From IMG/VR virus record IMGVR_UViG_3300032116_000849, positions 1 to 32,005 of that record: a stretch of 32,005 nt of DNA; one strand, given 5' to 3'. The position numbers and the translations under genes were made by a program. The first letter of the stretch is position 1. Each line of letters begins with the position of its first letter. Of the stretch, positions 1-8,498 are shown in pieces. This DNA comes from a virus. The notes under the pieces are model-generated. The model was given only the letters and a program-made list of their open reading frames with translations, was not told the origin of the DNA and made no database searches.

Positions 1-3000
1 TGCCCGTGTAGAACTTGCGCATCTCAGCAAGCTCTTTGGTCGTGTAGTTACCAGCTACGTTGTACTTCTCAGACTTCTCATCAAACAGCTTCGCCGCCAT
101 CTCCGGAGTGACGGGCTTGGCCTTGCCTGCAGGTCCAACAAACTTGGCGTGGTTGTTGGGATCATCGACGATCTTGTCCAGCATCTGACGGTACTTGACC
201 GCATCTGCTTCTTTGGTTGTCGGATGAGCAAGACTCTCCAGAATCTTCTTACGCGCTGCGTCCGCTGCAGGCTCCAGAGGAACTGTCTTGATGTACTTGA
301 CCCTGCGGCGCTCTGGCTCGTGCATGACGATGGAGTAGCCATGCAGAACTTGCAGGGCCTCATCAACTGTCAGCTTGTGTACGGTGGCAAAGTTCTCGAT
401 TGCCGTATGAACGTCATTGGTTTTGCCAGCAAGCCTGTTGACGAAGTTCCACCATGCGCGGCCTGTAGCCAACGTGGCCTGTGACCAGACGTTGTTGATC
501 TTGTCGCCCGTATAGATGATCTTGCCGAAGGCGTCGTACTTTTCCTGGGCGCGTTTCAACGGTTCCTGAGCGTTCTGGAACTTCCGTACCACGTTCTGCC
601 AAAAGCCTTGGCTCTTGAGTGCCTGCGCAATCGACGGGCGCTCAGCTTTACCAGCAAGGGGCAGTGCCTTCTGAATCTCTTCAGGAGTTCTTTCGAGCTT
701 CGGGGGTGCCTTCTTAGTGACACCGGCTTTGCCCTTAGAAAGCAATTCCGTCCCAATACTTCCCTTACCAGCAATCCGCTCGATGCCGCCCTCAGGTGCG
801 GCAAGGATGTCTTGGAACGCCGACGAGATCTCCAGCAGCAGATTACCCTTGTACCCAGGCTCAATGAGGATGCTGCGACGGAGGTTGGTGACTCCAAGCT
901 GCGTGACTAGTTCGCCTTCAATCGGCTCAATTTTGGCTTCTTCTTTTTCTTGCTCAAACAAAGCCTCTGGCTGCAATGCTTCGACATCAGCCGCGCTTAA
1001 TTGCCGCCTCTCTTGCAGTTCCTCAGGCGTCAGAGCGCCTTCTTCAAGTTCAATTTCAGCGAGGCGCTCTTCCCCTGGAGTCAGATCTTTTTTCTTCTGG
1101 ACAGCGAGTTTTCCTTTTAGCTCTTCTTCACGTTCGCGCCGCGCCGCCCTGACAGTCACGTTTGACTTTTCTGTGGGCAACAAAGTTTTTTGGGTGCGAG
1201 CAGCGGGCGTAAACAGACGGTACAGATACGCCAGAGTGCCTGTGAAGTAATCCCACAGGTTATCGAACATAGAGTCGTATAGATCACCGACTTCCCGTGC
1301 AGTCTGAAGTACACGTGGGGCTTGCTCCGTCTTGGCCGTGGCCTTAGCCAGCCGAGGGATGCTGATGTTGGCGAGTTCTTGTTGGAACGGCCCATCCGTC
1401 ATTGCATATGCAATGAACTCGTACAGGTTCTCGAAAGCGTTGGGGTACTTGCTCCCGATCTTGTTCTTTGCGGCACCAGCAATCTCGATGAGGTGCTCTA
1501 CAGCTTTGATCGACCGAGCATCGAGCTTCGTCTTGTCAGAGAAATACTGATTGATGATCTTGACTGTGGCTGCGTGCGTCAGTTCGTGCAGCAGCGTAGC
1601 TTCATCAAGACCGTTCGGCCCCAGGTAGATCGTGTTGGTTGCAGCGTCGTACTTGCCAATCTCATCGAACACCATGTTCTCGTCGAACACGATGTTGACG
1701 TTGAAGTTGTCGATACGCTGAAATGCACCAGCCAGCGCTTCGTAAAGCTGCCGGGTAATCCAGTTTTTATTTTTTAACTGGAAAAGACCAACGGATCTTT
1801 CTACCCGGCTCTTTCCTGTCTCAACCGGGGTATATCTACCAAACGGTTCGCCTTTCGGAACTTTTTCTGGAGTACCAGCAAGATACCTGAGAACACTTTT
1901 AAGGTCCCCGGACAGCAGCTTGCTGAGAATGTCATCAGGGAGGATCGCTCCTTTACCGGCAGGCTGAGCTTTCCTAGCGCGTTCAGCGGCGCGAACTATC
2001 TCGTTCTTGACCTGGGACTCAGCGGATTGCAGGGCTTCGCGGCGTTGCTGCTCTGCTTTCTCCGTTTGAATCTGCTTACGAATAGCCCGGAAGGCCATAT
2101 CGTTTTCGAGAGCAGAGTCTGTCTTGTTGACGGTCGTGAAGAGATTCTTCGACGCTTCAGACAGCGAACCCCAGGTCGGGAAGGAATACGCAAGGCCCGT
2201 CTTCTGGCCCATGACCGGGCGCTGCCGCTCGTATCTGTACCGCGCAGAGACTTCTTCCTTGGCCTTAGCGCGAGCTTCTTTTCTCGCTTCTTCCGCTTTC
2301 GCCTTTACCTCTTCAGCCTGCTTCTCTTCAGGCATCAGGCCAGCAGTGACCCCGCGCACTGCCTGACGGCCTTCAGCCTCGGCCTGCACGTTCTTGGATT
2401 GCAAGTACTCTGACAGCGCTTGAGCAGCCTTGTCGTGCTCAAACTGAGAGTTATCTCTTATGTGCTCCGTGAAGTAGACACGCTTTTCTTCAGGACGCAG
2501 CTTGTCGAACTCGGGCAGATTCTCCTGATCCGATTCAGTCGTCTGGTTAAAAGCCTGCCGAGTCTCCTCGTACAGCAGTTTCTGTTCTTCAGGGATGACA
2601 ACCTGACGCTCAGGTTTGATCTCCTGCGCAGCAATCAGCGACGGTTCAACGTCAGCAGCCCGCGTAGCCAGCCCACCAACTTCAGGGGCAGCAATCTCGG
2701 ATTCCAGCGTCATCGCGGGCTTGACCCGCGTCCAGTATTGACGCGCAGTCTCACCGTCTTTCCGAGCAACCCCGAGTCGAGTACCTTCGGCTTCTAGTTC
2801 TCTCTCACGCTCTTTCTGAGCAGGGGTAAGTTCAGCAGCGCCTCTCGTGAAGAAGTCTTCATCTTCACCGAACGCTGCATCAAACTTACCGATCTTGTCT
2901 TTAAGACCGGGTGCTCCACCCGCCACCGGAGGCGGTGCCCCTTCCACTTTTAACGGAGGGCTCGGTGGGGGTGGAGCAGACGGTGCAGTAGCAGTGGCTT

Positions 3001-4714
3001 TTTCAGGCGGACTGATTCTCAGCCGAGCGCCATCGGGCGCATCTTTATCCCGCATAAGAAGCAACGTGCCCCAACGCTGCCCCTTGGTGTCCTGCATCAT
3101 TTCATTTTTGATGCCGACAATACGATGCGGTTTTCCTTCTACTACGTAATCGACTACGTTGCCTTGATCCAAAGCCTCTTGAACAGAGCTAACGATGTCT
3201 TCGGCAACTTTTGGCGCGTCAGTGATGCCCTGTGCGTTGGTGTACTTCTTAGATATCTCAGATACAGGAACGTAGCTGACCTCTGCTTTTACTGGAGGGG
3301 GCTTTGCTCCTTCTCCTCCAGCAGGTTGTTCAGCATCCGTGACAGGAGGAACCACTCCACCTGGGACAGTGGTTCCAGCCCCTTCGGCGGCGGGTTTTGC
3401 ACCGGGCTCGCCAGCCACTTGAACGCCTGCTCCACTTGGCGGGGTGACAGCTTCTCCAGCATCTTTGGCTCCAGTCAGCGTTTTCAGTAAATCTTCCACA
3501 CTCATGTCAGGAGACACGGAGCGTGCAGCAGGGGCAGGGGCTGGGGCACCAGCAGGTGCCGGGGGAGCGGGCGGGGCTTCTTCCTCTTCTTCCTGAACTG
3601 TTGTGCCAGCGGGGGGAGGAGGCGTAGTTATACCTGGGAATTGCTTCGGCGCTTCTTTGCGCCCAGTGATTACATCTGCAGTCCCCGTAATAGCCCCGCC
3701 ACCAATGCCACCCTTGAGGAAGGCATCCACTACGCGGTTGAAGTTCTTCTCGCTGAAGAACTGCTGATTCTCATCAACAAACTTCTCGGCAGCGGCAGAT
3801 GATGTTTCCTGGGCGGCTTCAGTCCCGCCTTCAATCAGGAAGCCCTTGCCAGCACCCTTGGCGAAGCGCTTGTACCACGCCCCCATGATCTGTTCTTCGG
3901 GGATACCTGCCTTACGTACTTTAGCAAGCAAAGTAACAGGCATAACAGCATCCAGCGCTGCATTAAACCCGCCGAATGCAAGGGCTGCGCCAAGGTCTTC
4001 TTTGCCTGTCGCTTCCTTGATGTTTTGGTAAACATCGGGAATGTTCTGCGCTGCAGACCCCGCAAACGCACCCGCTGCCTGATACTTCAGAGCTTCGCGC
4101 TGAGCAGCCTTGACCCCCGCCGCAGTGGCGGCGTCGATTGCCGCCTTAGTGGGCGGACCTCTCTTTGCGGCCTCAGCTAGCAGTACTCGCTCAGCAGCCT
4201 CTTTGGCTGCGATGGTCGCACCGCGCCCAGCGACACCCGCAAGTCCACCCGTAAGGATGGCAGGTAGAAGGGAAGCAATGCTTTCCCCGACGGCTTCCTT
4301 GGCGTAAGTCCAAGCGTCACCGAGGCTCTTAACGTCTGTGTACGAAGGAACCGCAGCGGGCATCTCCCGCTGAATCTTTTGCTGAGTGGCGGCGGCTTCT
4401 TTCCACTGCTTCTCAGCGTATTCGTCCGCGCCTACGGCACGTGCCGCCATTGCCGGGAGGACATCTCCTAGCAGAACCCCAGTCTGGTAGAACCCGCGCT
4501 TAACGGCAGGAATGAACCCGCCCTCCGGCGCGGGAGTAGGAGCTACGGCTCCACCCCCCAACCCGAATCTCTGCTGAATGGCGGCTTGAGTCGCTTCATT
4601 CGCACTTGTATAGTTTTGATCCTGAGGCGCATAGCGTTCAAAGATAGCCCGCTTAGTCGCTTCATTAGCGTTAATGTAATTCGGGTCTCTCAGGATCTCG
4701 GAAAGCGTTGGCAT
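1..4714 (-). CDS. Giant polyvalent virion protein with zinc metallopeptidase domain, C-terminus cut by window edge
   Basis: The frame stays open from an ATG at 4714 to the window edge, giving at least 1571 residues. A GAGGCG Shine-Dalgarno element precedes the ATG, which lies 7 bases after the previous stop. The N-terminus has two copies of a Y-x-x-ANEAT-x-x-AI motif (residues about 8-45), then an Ala/Gly-rich hydrophobic stretch (about 105-140), an EGGTEAAQE segment near 295, proline-rich linkers, and a charged probable coiled coil around 700-900. A metallopeptidase motif HELTH lies at residues 1043-1047, with a possible third ligand, Glu1099, in YEFIAYAM. Giant multidomain proteins at the end of a phage structural module are usually internal virion or ejected proteins (known of the class). 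That this peptidase acts on host or virion proteins is inference. The gene continues beyond the window, so further domains may follow. Confidence 0.85.
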   Translation of the reverse strand, partial: MPTLSEILRDPNYINANEATKRAIFERYAPQDQNYTSANEATQAAIQQRFGLGGGAVAPTPAPEGGFIPAVKRGFYQTGVLLGDVLPAMAARAVGADEYAEKQWKEAAATQQKIQREMPAAVPSYTDVKSLGDAWTYAKEAVGESIASLLPAILTGGLAGVAGRGATIAAKEAAERVLLAEAAKRGPPTKAAIDAATAAGVKAAQREALKYQAAGAFAGSAAQNIPDVYQNIKEATGKEDLGAALAFGGFNAALDAVMPVTLLAKVRKAGIPEEQIMGAWYKRFAKGAGKGFLIEGGTEAAQETSSAAAEKFVDENQQFFSEKNFNRVVDAFLKGGIGGGAITGTADVITGRKEAPKQFPGITTPPPPAGTTVQEEEEEAPPAPPAPAGAPAPAPAARSVSPDMSVEDLLKTLTGAKDAGEAVTPPSGAGVQVAGEPGAKPAAEGAGTTVPGGVVPPVTDAEQPAGGEGAKPPPVKAEVSYVPVSEISKKYTNAQGITDAPKVAEDIVSSVQEALDQGNVVDYVVEGKPHRIVGIKNEMMQDTKGQRWGTLLLMRDKDAPDGARLRISPPEKATATAPSAPPPPSPPLKVEGAPPPVAGGAPGLKDKIGKFDAAFGEDEDFFTRGAAELTPAQKERERELEAEGTRLGVARKDGETARQYWTRVKPAMTLESEIAAPEVGGLATRAADVEPSLIAAQEIKPERQVVIPEEQKLLYEETRQAFNQTTESDQENLPEFDKLRPEEKRVYFTEHIRDNSQFEHDKAAQALSEYLQSKNVQAEAEGRQAVRGVTAGLMPEEKQAEEVKAKAEEARKEARAKAKEEVSARYRYERQRPVMGQKTGLAYSFPTWGSLSEASKNLFTTVNKTDSALENDMAFRAIRKQIQTEKAEQQRREALQSAESQVKNEIVRAAERARKAQPAGKGAILPDDILSKLLSGDLKSVLRYLAGTPEKVPKGEPFGRYTPVETGKSRVERSVGLFQLKNKNWITRQLYEALAGAFQRIDNFNVNIVFDENMVFDEIGKYDAATNTIYLGPNGLDEATLLHELTHAATVKIINQYFSDKTKLDARSIKAVEHLIEIAGAAKNKIGSKYPNAFENLYEFIAYAMTDGPFQQELANISIPRLAKATAKTEQAPRVLQTAREVGDLYDSMFDNLWDYFTGTLAYLYRLFTPAARTQKTLLPTEKSNVTVRAARREREEELKGKLAVQKKKDLTPGEERLAEIELEEGALTPEELQERRQLSAADVEALQPEALFEQEKEEAKIEPIEGELVTQLGVTNLRRSILIEPGYKGNLLLEISSAFQDILAAPEGGIERIAGKGSIGTELLSKGKAGVTKKAPPKLERTPEEIQKALPLAGKAERPSIAQALKSQGFWQNVVRKFQNAQEPLKRAQEKYDAFGKIIYTGDKINNVWSQATLATGRAWWNFVNRLAGKTNDVHTAIENFATVHKLTVDEALQVLHGYSIVMHEPERRRVKYIKTVPLEPAADAARKKILESLAHPTTKEADAVKYRQMLDKIVDDPNNHAKFVGPAGKAKPVTPEMAAKLFDEKSEKYNVAGNYTTKELAEMRKFYTG

Positions 4715-4721
4715 CCGCGCC

Positions 4722-6545
4722 TCACTGCTTCAAAAGCGGGTTGTTAGTGTCAACCTGTCCAGCCCCGCCGCCAAGCGGTATGTTAGCGCCAAGTGCAGCA
4801 TTGATTTCCCGAATTTTTGCTCTGCGGGCATCTTCGAAGACTTGCGGGTTCTTGGCGTTCATCGCCTTTATGTTCGCGCCAAGCCCCTTCTCCCACTCGC
4901 CCAACTCTCTCAAAGCCGCGACGTTGTTTCTACCTGCAGCGCCTTCCAAGCGCCCTGTAGCTTCAATTTCAACAAACGTCTTGAACCCCGCTTCAGTGAT
5001 AGGGATACCCAGCGTCCGCATCATCCTGATTTTTTCCGGCTCTCTACCAGCCTGCGCTGCCGCGAGACGAGCTTGACGTTCTGCTACAGCCAACTGCCCA
5101 CGTTGGATGTCCCGCTGTTCCGCACGATCAAGTTGAGTGGCGCGTTCTTTCTCGATACCAGAACGCAAGTCAGTGATCTTAAGTTGAGCTTCCGCAACCT
5201 TGATGTCAGCTTGGCGCTGCAGGTTTACGTCACCACTGCGATCCGCCACGCGCTTTTCAGCCAGTGCTTGATTGAGGTCCTCAATCGCTTTCTGCTCTTG
5301 GCTAGAAACTGCTTGCGCTTTCTGCAATTCAGCACGCTTCGCAGCACGTGCAGTGCCTGCACCCTTAGCAGCACCGCTAAGAACATCAAGAGCAGTCTTG
5401 CCGCCAGCAGCAGATCCCGCCATAGCAAGAAGCAAATCAGTTGGGTCTGCGCTTGCTGCTTGTGCAGCTTGCAACGCTGCTTGTCGGTCACGCTCGCGGC
5501 GTGCAGCAATATCCTGTGAAGACTTGTACGCGGCTTCACGCAGCTTCATCAGTTCAGGATCAGTCGTGCCTTGCTGACGGTATACATCTTGCACACCTCT
5601 GATGCCTGCAATACCCTTGGATTCAATGTCAGACAGCGTGTCAGGTCCAGGGGTTGACGGTTGTTCCGCAAGGAAGCCGAGTCCTTGACTCATGGCAGAG
5701 GGCTTATTGCCAGTGGGGTTTTGGACCTGCCGACGAGCCCTAGCGACTTGGATCTCGGGCACGGACATCATCGGGCTCTCAGGTGGCCCAAAAGGGAACA
5801 GCTTGCTAGTGTCCGTAGGCTGCGCGGCTGCGGCTGCGGCTGCGGCTGCGGTAGGAACTACAGCACGGGACGTCCCGCGCATTTCATCCATACGCTGTTC
5901 TCCTGTACGAGACAGCGGACGTAACACATTTTCTTTCAGCCAACGTAGACCACGAGGTATTGGACGCTCTGCCCGGGCTTCCTCCGCTTCGCGTTCTTTA
6001 CGCGCACGGTATTCATCCTCACTTTCCCCTGGTTCTTTATCTGCGCGGAGGGCATAGATAGGAATGTCCCCACTTACATCAATTCTATTTGGGTAGGGTA
6101 ATCCTGCTGGCCCAGTACCATTTGTAAACGCCACCGCTCCACCACCAGCATAGCCGTGCATCTCACCGCCGTATGCAGCCATGACGGGTTCTTCCATCTG
6201 CTCCGCAGCTTGCACAACTTGCGCCGCCACCGGGGGCTGCTGCTGCATCTGCTGGTTCTGCGCCATGACTTGCTGGCCCTGCATGGCCTGCGCCGTTTTA
6301 GCTGCCTTCTGCTTTTCAGCCAACGCCGACATCACTGCGTAGAGCGGAGGCCCGTCAGGGCGCGGGTTTAGCATCAATTGAACCAACTGCTGCATATGCA
6401 TTTGCGTCAACGGCCCAACCATAGCAGCAGGCGTAGCTGCGCCTTGCTGCGGCATCATTCCCGGCATCGGTTGTTGTTGGGCCTGACCCGGCATCGGGCC
6501 TTGCTGCCCCTGGGGGCCTCGCATCAGTGAAGCTACGCCAGCCAT
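4722..6545 (-). CDS. Gln/Pro/Ala-rich structural protein with long coiled coil and YAGGGAV motif
   Basis: A 607-residue protein of no recognised enzyme family. Residues 1-120 are rich in Gln, Met and Pro. Residues 125-139 carry the Gly-rich motif YGGEMHGYAGGGAV. A run of nine alanines follows near residue 235, encoded by a short hexanucleotide repeat. Residues about 330-505 are rich in Ala, Glu, Gln, Arg and Lys with heptad-like spacing, so a long helical coiled coil is likely. The ATG lies 3 bases after the preceding stop, with GGTGGGGG upstream. Its place between a repeat-rich protein and the giant peptidase protein suggests an internal or ejected virion component; that role is inferred from context only. 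Confidence 0.75.
   Translation of the reverse strand: MAGVASLMRGPQGQQGPMPGQAQQQPMPGMMPQQGAATPAAMVGPLTQMHMQQLVQLMLNPRPDGPPLYAVMSALAEKQKAAKTAQAMQGQQVMAQNQQMQQQPPVAAQVVQAAEQMEEPVMAAYGGEMHGYAGGGAVAFTNGTGPAGLPYPNRIDVSGDIPIYALRADKEPGESEDEYRARKEREAEEARAERPIPRGLRWLKENVLRPLSRTGEQRMDEMRGTSRAVVPTAAAAAAAAAQPTDTSKLFPFGPPESPMMSVPEIQVARARRQVQNPTGNKPSAMSQGLGFLAEQPSTPGPDTLSDIESKGIAGIRGVQDVYRQQGTTDPELMKLREAAYKSSQDIAARRERDRQAALQAAQAASADPTDLLLAMAGSAAGGKTALDVLSGAAKGAGTARAAKRAELQKAQAVSSQEQKAIEDLNQALAEKRVADRSGDVNLQRQADIKVAEAQLKITDLRSGIEKERATQLDRAEQRDIQRGQLAVAERQARLAAAQAGREPEKIRMMRTLGIPITEAGFKTFVEIEATGRLEGAAGRNNVAALRELGEWEKGLGANIKAMNAKNPQVFEDARRAKIREINAALGANIPLGGGAGQVDTNNPLLKQ
5826..5849. repeat. Four perfect copies of GGCTGC hexanucleotide, coding for alanine run
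   Basis: The plus strand reads GGCTGC four times without interruption. On the coding strand this gives alternating GCA and GCC alanine codons within a run of nine alanines. Gain or loss of units keeps the reading frame, so length variation would be tolerated. Confidence 0.8.
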
Positions 6546-6548
6546 TAT

Positions 6549-8498
6549 TTAACCCCCACCAAACAGCGCCTTGTACAGCGCCAAACCAGACAAACCACCG
6601 CCCAACGCGCCAGCGATACCCGACGTTCCAGAGTCATAAGGCCTAGCCTGCACAGGCAATCCTTGCATCAGGCTTTGCATGTACTGCGCTTGCTGCATCG
6701 GGTACTTCAAAGAATCTCGGAATTGCTCGTAGCCAAAGTCCAACGGCTGCTGAGCAATGTCACGTTGCACACCGCCAGCCCGCAGCAAAGACTCCAACCC
6801 TTGGAGTTGCGTACCGAACTGTGAAGTGCCTACACCACTTAGCGCCTGAGCAATCGCCTGCTGTTGACGCAGCGCATCCATGCCGTACTGAGCGCCGAAC
6901 TGCCGAGACCGCTCTGACGCCTCAGCGCCTTGCATACCGTACCGTGCCGCTGCTTCTGCCGCAGTCATCTGCTGACCGAAACCAAACTGCCGGGACTCTT
7001 CCGCTTGCCGAGCCGCTTGCAACGCCGCGTTCTGATTTGCTACCTGTGCCTGATACTGCGCAAGCTGGTTGGCCTTCTGCGCATCCAGACCGAACTGCGC
7101 TTGAATCTGTGCAGCGGTCATTTTCTGCCCAGAAGCAAACTGTCGGGACGCCTCTGCCGCCTGATCTGCACTCAGACCAAACTGAGCCTGCAAATTTTGC
7201 GTTTGCATTGCCTGTTGGGCTGCAAACTGCCTCTCTGCAGCAGTCTGCTGCTGCGCTTGAAGGCCCAGTCGAGCGCCTGTTTCCGCCGCCTGTGCGGCTT
7301 GAGAAGCTCCGTATTGCCGGGACATCTCTTCAGCTTTCTGCGCGTCCATCCCAAACTGGGTTTGGAGTTGTTCTGCTGTCAATGCCTGACCAGCGTTAAA
7401 CTGCCGCGCCGCTTCCTGAGCTTGCTGTGTGGACAGGCCGTACTTGGCCTGCATATCGCGGGAAGTCATCTCCTGCTGGGCACCAAACTGGCGGGATGTT
7501 TCCCCCATCTGCCGAGCTTGAAGCAACTGCCCCAAGCCTTGTTGACCGAATGTAGCGCCAAACTGACGAGAGCCTTCCGTTGCCCGCTGGGCTTCCATAC
7601 CAAGACCGGCTTCCGCAAGGCGCTGTTTTTGAGCGTTCTCGAACGCGTCTTGCAAACCTTTGGCGCGAATGTCACCAATCTGCGTACTCAGATTTCTCTG
7701 ACGCTCAGCCTCCATGATGGCTTGCCGAGAGCCACCAAACGCACCTGCTTGAGCCAGACGGGCTTGCTCTGCATTACGGCTGATGTCTGCTTGACGAGTA
7801 GCTTCACGCGCAGCAATGTCCGATACACCCCCGGTGTAGTCGCTCATGTAGTCTTGAACAGACTTGACCGGACCTAGACCTGTTTGGAATTGCGTGGAGT
7901 CATAGCGCTGACCGCCAACACCCTGAGTGAAGTCGGTATTCGGCTGGTAAGAGCTTGGCGCTTGAAATAGATTCTGGAACTGTGTAGCCGGTCCCGCCTG
8001 ATAGTCAAACCCTGAAGTAAACCTTCCTGTCTGATACGGCGAAGGTGCTTGATAACCTGACGTTGCTGTTTGCGGTTGGTACGCGCCGGGGCCTTGAAAC
8101 CTGTTAGCAAAACTTGTCGGTTGATACGCCTCTGGAGCTTGGTACTGCGAGAACACATCGCGGTTCTGCACTTGACCGTAAGACGGCATGCCTGACGGCT
8201 GATACGTGCCTGGGCCTTGATAGAAGTTCCCAAACAGCGCGGGCATATATCCCATGCCCTGAGCCTGCATGCCCGCTTGCGTGAGCATGTTGGTGGCAGT
8301 CTGGTACTGCGCCGGCTGTTGAAGCCCTGCAAGCCCTGTGAACGCAAGGTTCTGAAGCTGCGACGGATCAGCAAAGCGCTGACCAGTGAACGGCTGGAAC
8401 GGCAGGTTAGCCGCCGCCTGCCCACGAGACAAGTAGTCGTAGACGTAAGGCGCGAAGTTTGGGCTCAGTGTAGACTGAGAAGGATCAATGGTTGACAT
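6549..8498 (-). CDS. Repeat-rich Gln/Ala structural protein, probable internal virion protein
   Basis: A protein of about 649 residues. I chose the ATG at 8498, which overlaps the preceding stop as TGATG and has AGGA seven bases upstream; a GTG one codon earlier is possible. The N-terminal 30-60 residues carry an LSRGQAAANLPFQPFTGQRF segment of a type I recall from uncultured phages. Residues about 95-190 contain several PxxYQP or PxxYQ units. Residues about 337-536 hold a degenerate 29-residue tandem repeat beginning RQF/RQY and containing (F/Y)G(L/M)-x-x-QxA. The C-terminus is Gly-rich and hydrophobic (LGGGLSGLALYKALFGGG). Long helical Gln/Ala repeats suit a filamentous or ejectable internal protein, but this is inference. 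No enzymatic motif is seen. Confidence 0.75.
   Translation of the reverse strand: MSTIDPSQSTLSPNFAPYVYDYLSRGQAAANLPFQPFTGQRFADPSQLQNLAFTGLAGLQQPAQYQTATNMLTQAGMQAQGMGYMPALFGNFYQGPGTYQPSGMPSYGQVQNRDVFSQYQAPEAYQPTSFANRFQGPGAYQPQTATSGYQAPSPYQTGRFTSGFDYQAGPATQFQNLFQAPSSYQPNTDFTQGVGGQRYDSTQFQTGLGPVKSVQDYMSDYTGGVSDIAAREATRQADISRNAEQARLAQAGAFGGSRQAIMEAERQRNLSTQIGDIRAKGLQDAFENAQKQRLAEAGLGMEAQRATEGSRQFGATFGQQGLGQLLQARQMGETSRQFGAQQEMTSRDMQAKYGLSTQQAQEAARQFNAGQALTAEQLQTQFGMDAQKAEEMSRQYGASQAAQAAETGARLGLQAQQQTAAERQFAAQQAMQTQNLQAQFGLSADQAAEASRQFASGQKMTAAQIQAQFGLDAQKANQLAQYQAQVANQNAALQAARQAEESRQFGFGQQMTAAEAAARYGMQGAEASERSRQFGAQYGMDALRQQQAIAQALSGVGTSQFGTQLQGLESLLRAGGVQRDIAQQPLDFGYEQFRDSLKYPMQQAQYMQSLMQGLPVQARPYDSGTSGIAGALGGGLSGLALYKALFGGG
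6896..7493 (-). repeat. Degenerate 87-bp tandem repeats coding for 29-residue units
   Basis: Units begin RQF or RQY (for example RQFGAQQEM, RQFNAGQAL, RQYGASQAA, RQFAAQQAM, RQFASGQKM, RQFGFGQQM, RQFGAQYGM). The first four are spaced exactly 29 residues apart. One later spacing is longer because of an extra insert. The units share (F/Y)G(L/M) near the middle and Ala/Gln/Glu-rich helical ends. Confidence 0.8.

Noticed and set aside
717-1250. Plus-strand open frame of 177 codons
   Set aside because: It is antisense to the giant polyvalent protein and is Ser/Arg-rich as expected for a shadow frame.
1574-1588. Chance HExxH without a catalytic role
   Set aside because: The surrounding LLHELTHAAT helix and the downstream YEFIAYAM fit a zinc peptidase, so I kept the call, though not proven.
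4842-5519. Plus-strand open frame of 225 codons
   Set aside because: It lies within the Ala/Glu/Gln-rich coiled-coil gene on the other strand. No motif or start signal supports it.
6930-7877. Plus-strand open frame of 315 codons
   Set aside because: It lies antisense to the 29-residue repeat gene, is low in complexity and has no recognisable domain or ribosome site; the minus-strand frame is clearly the gene.
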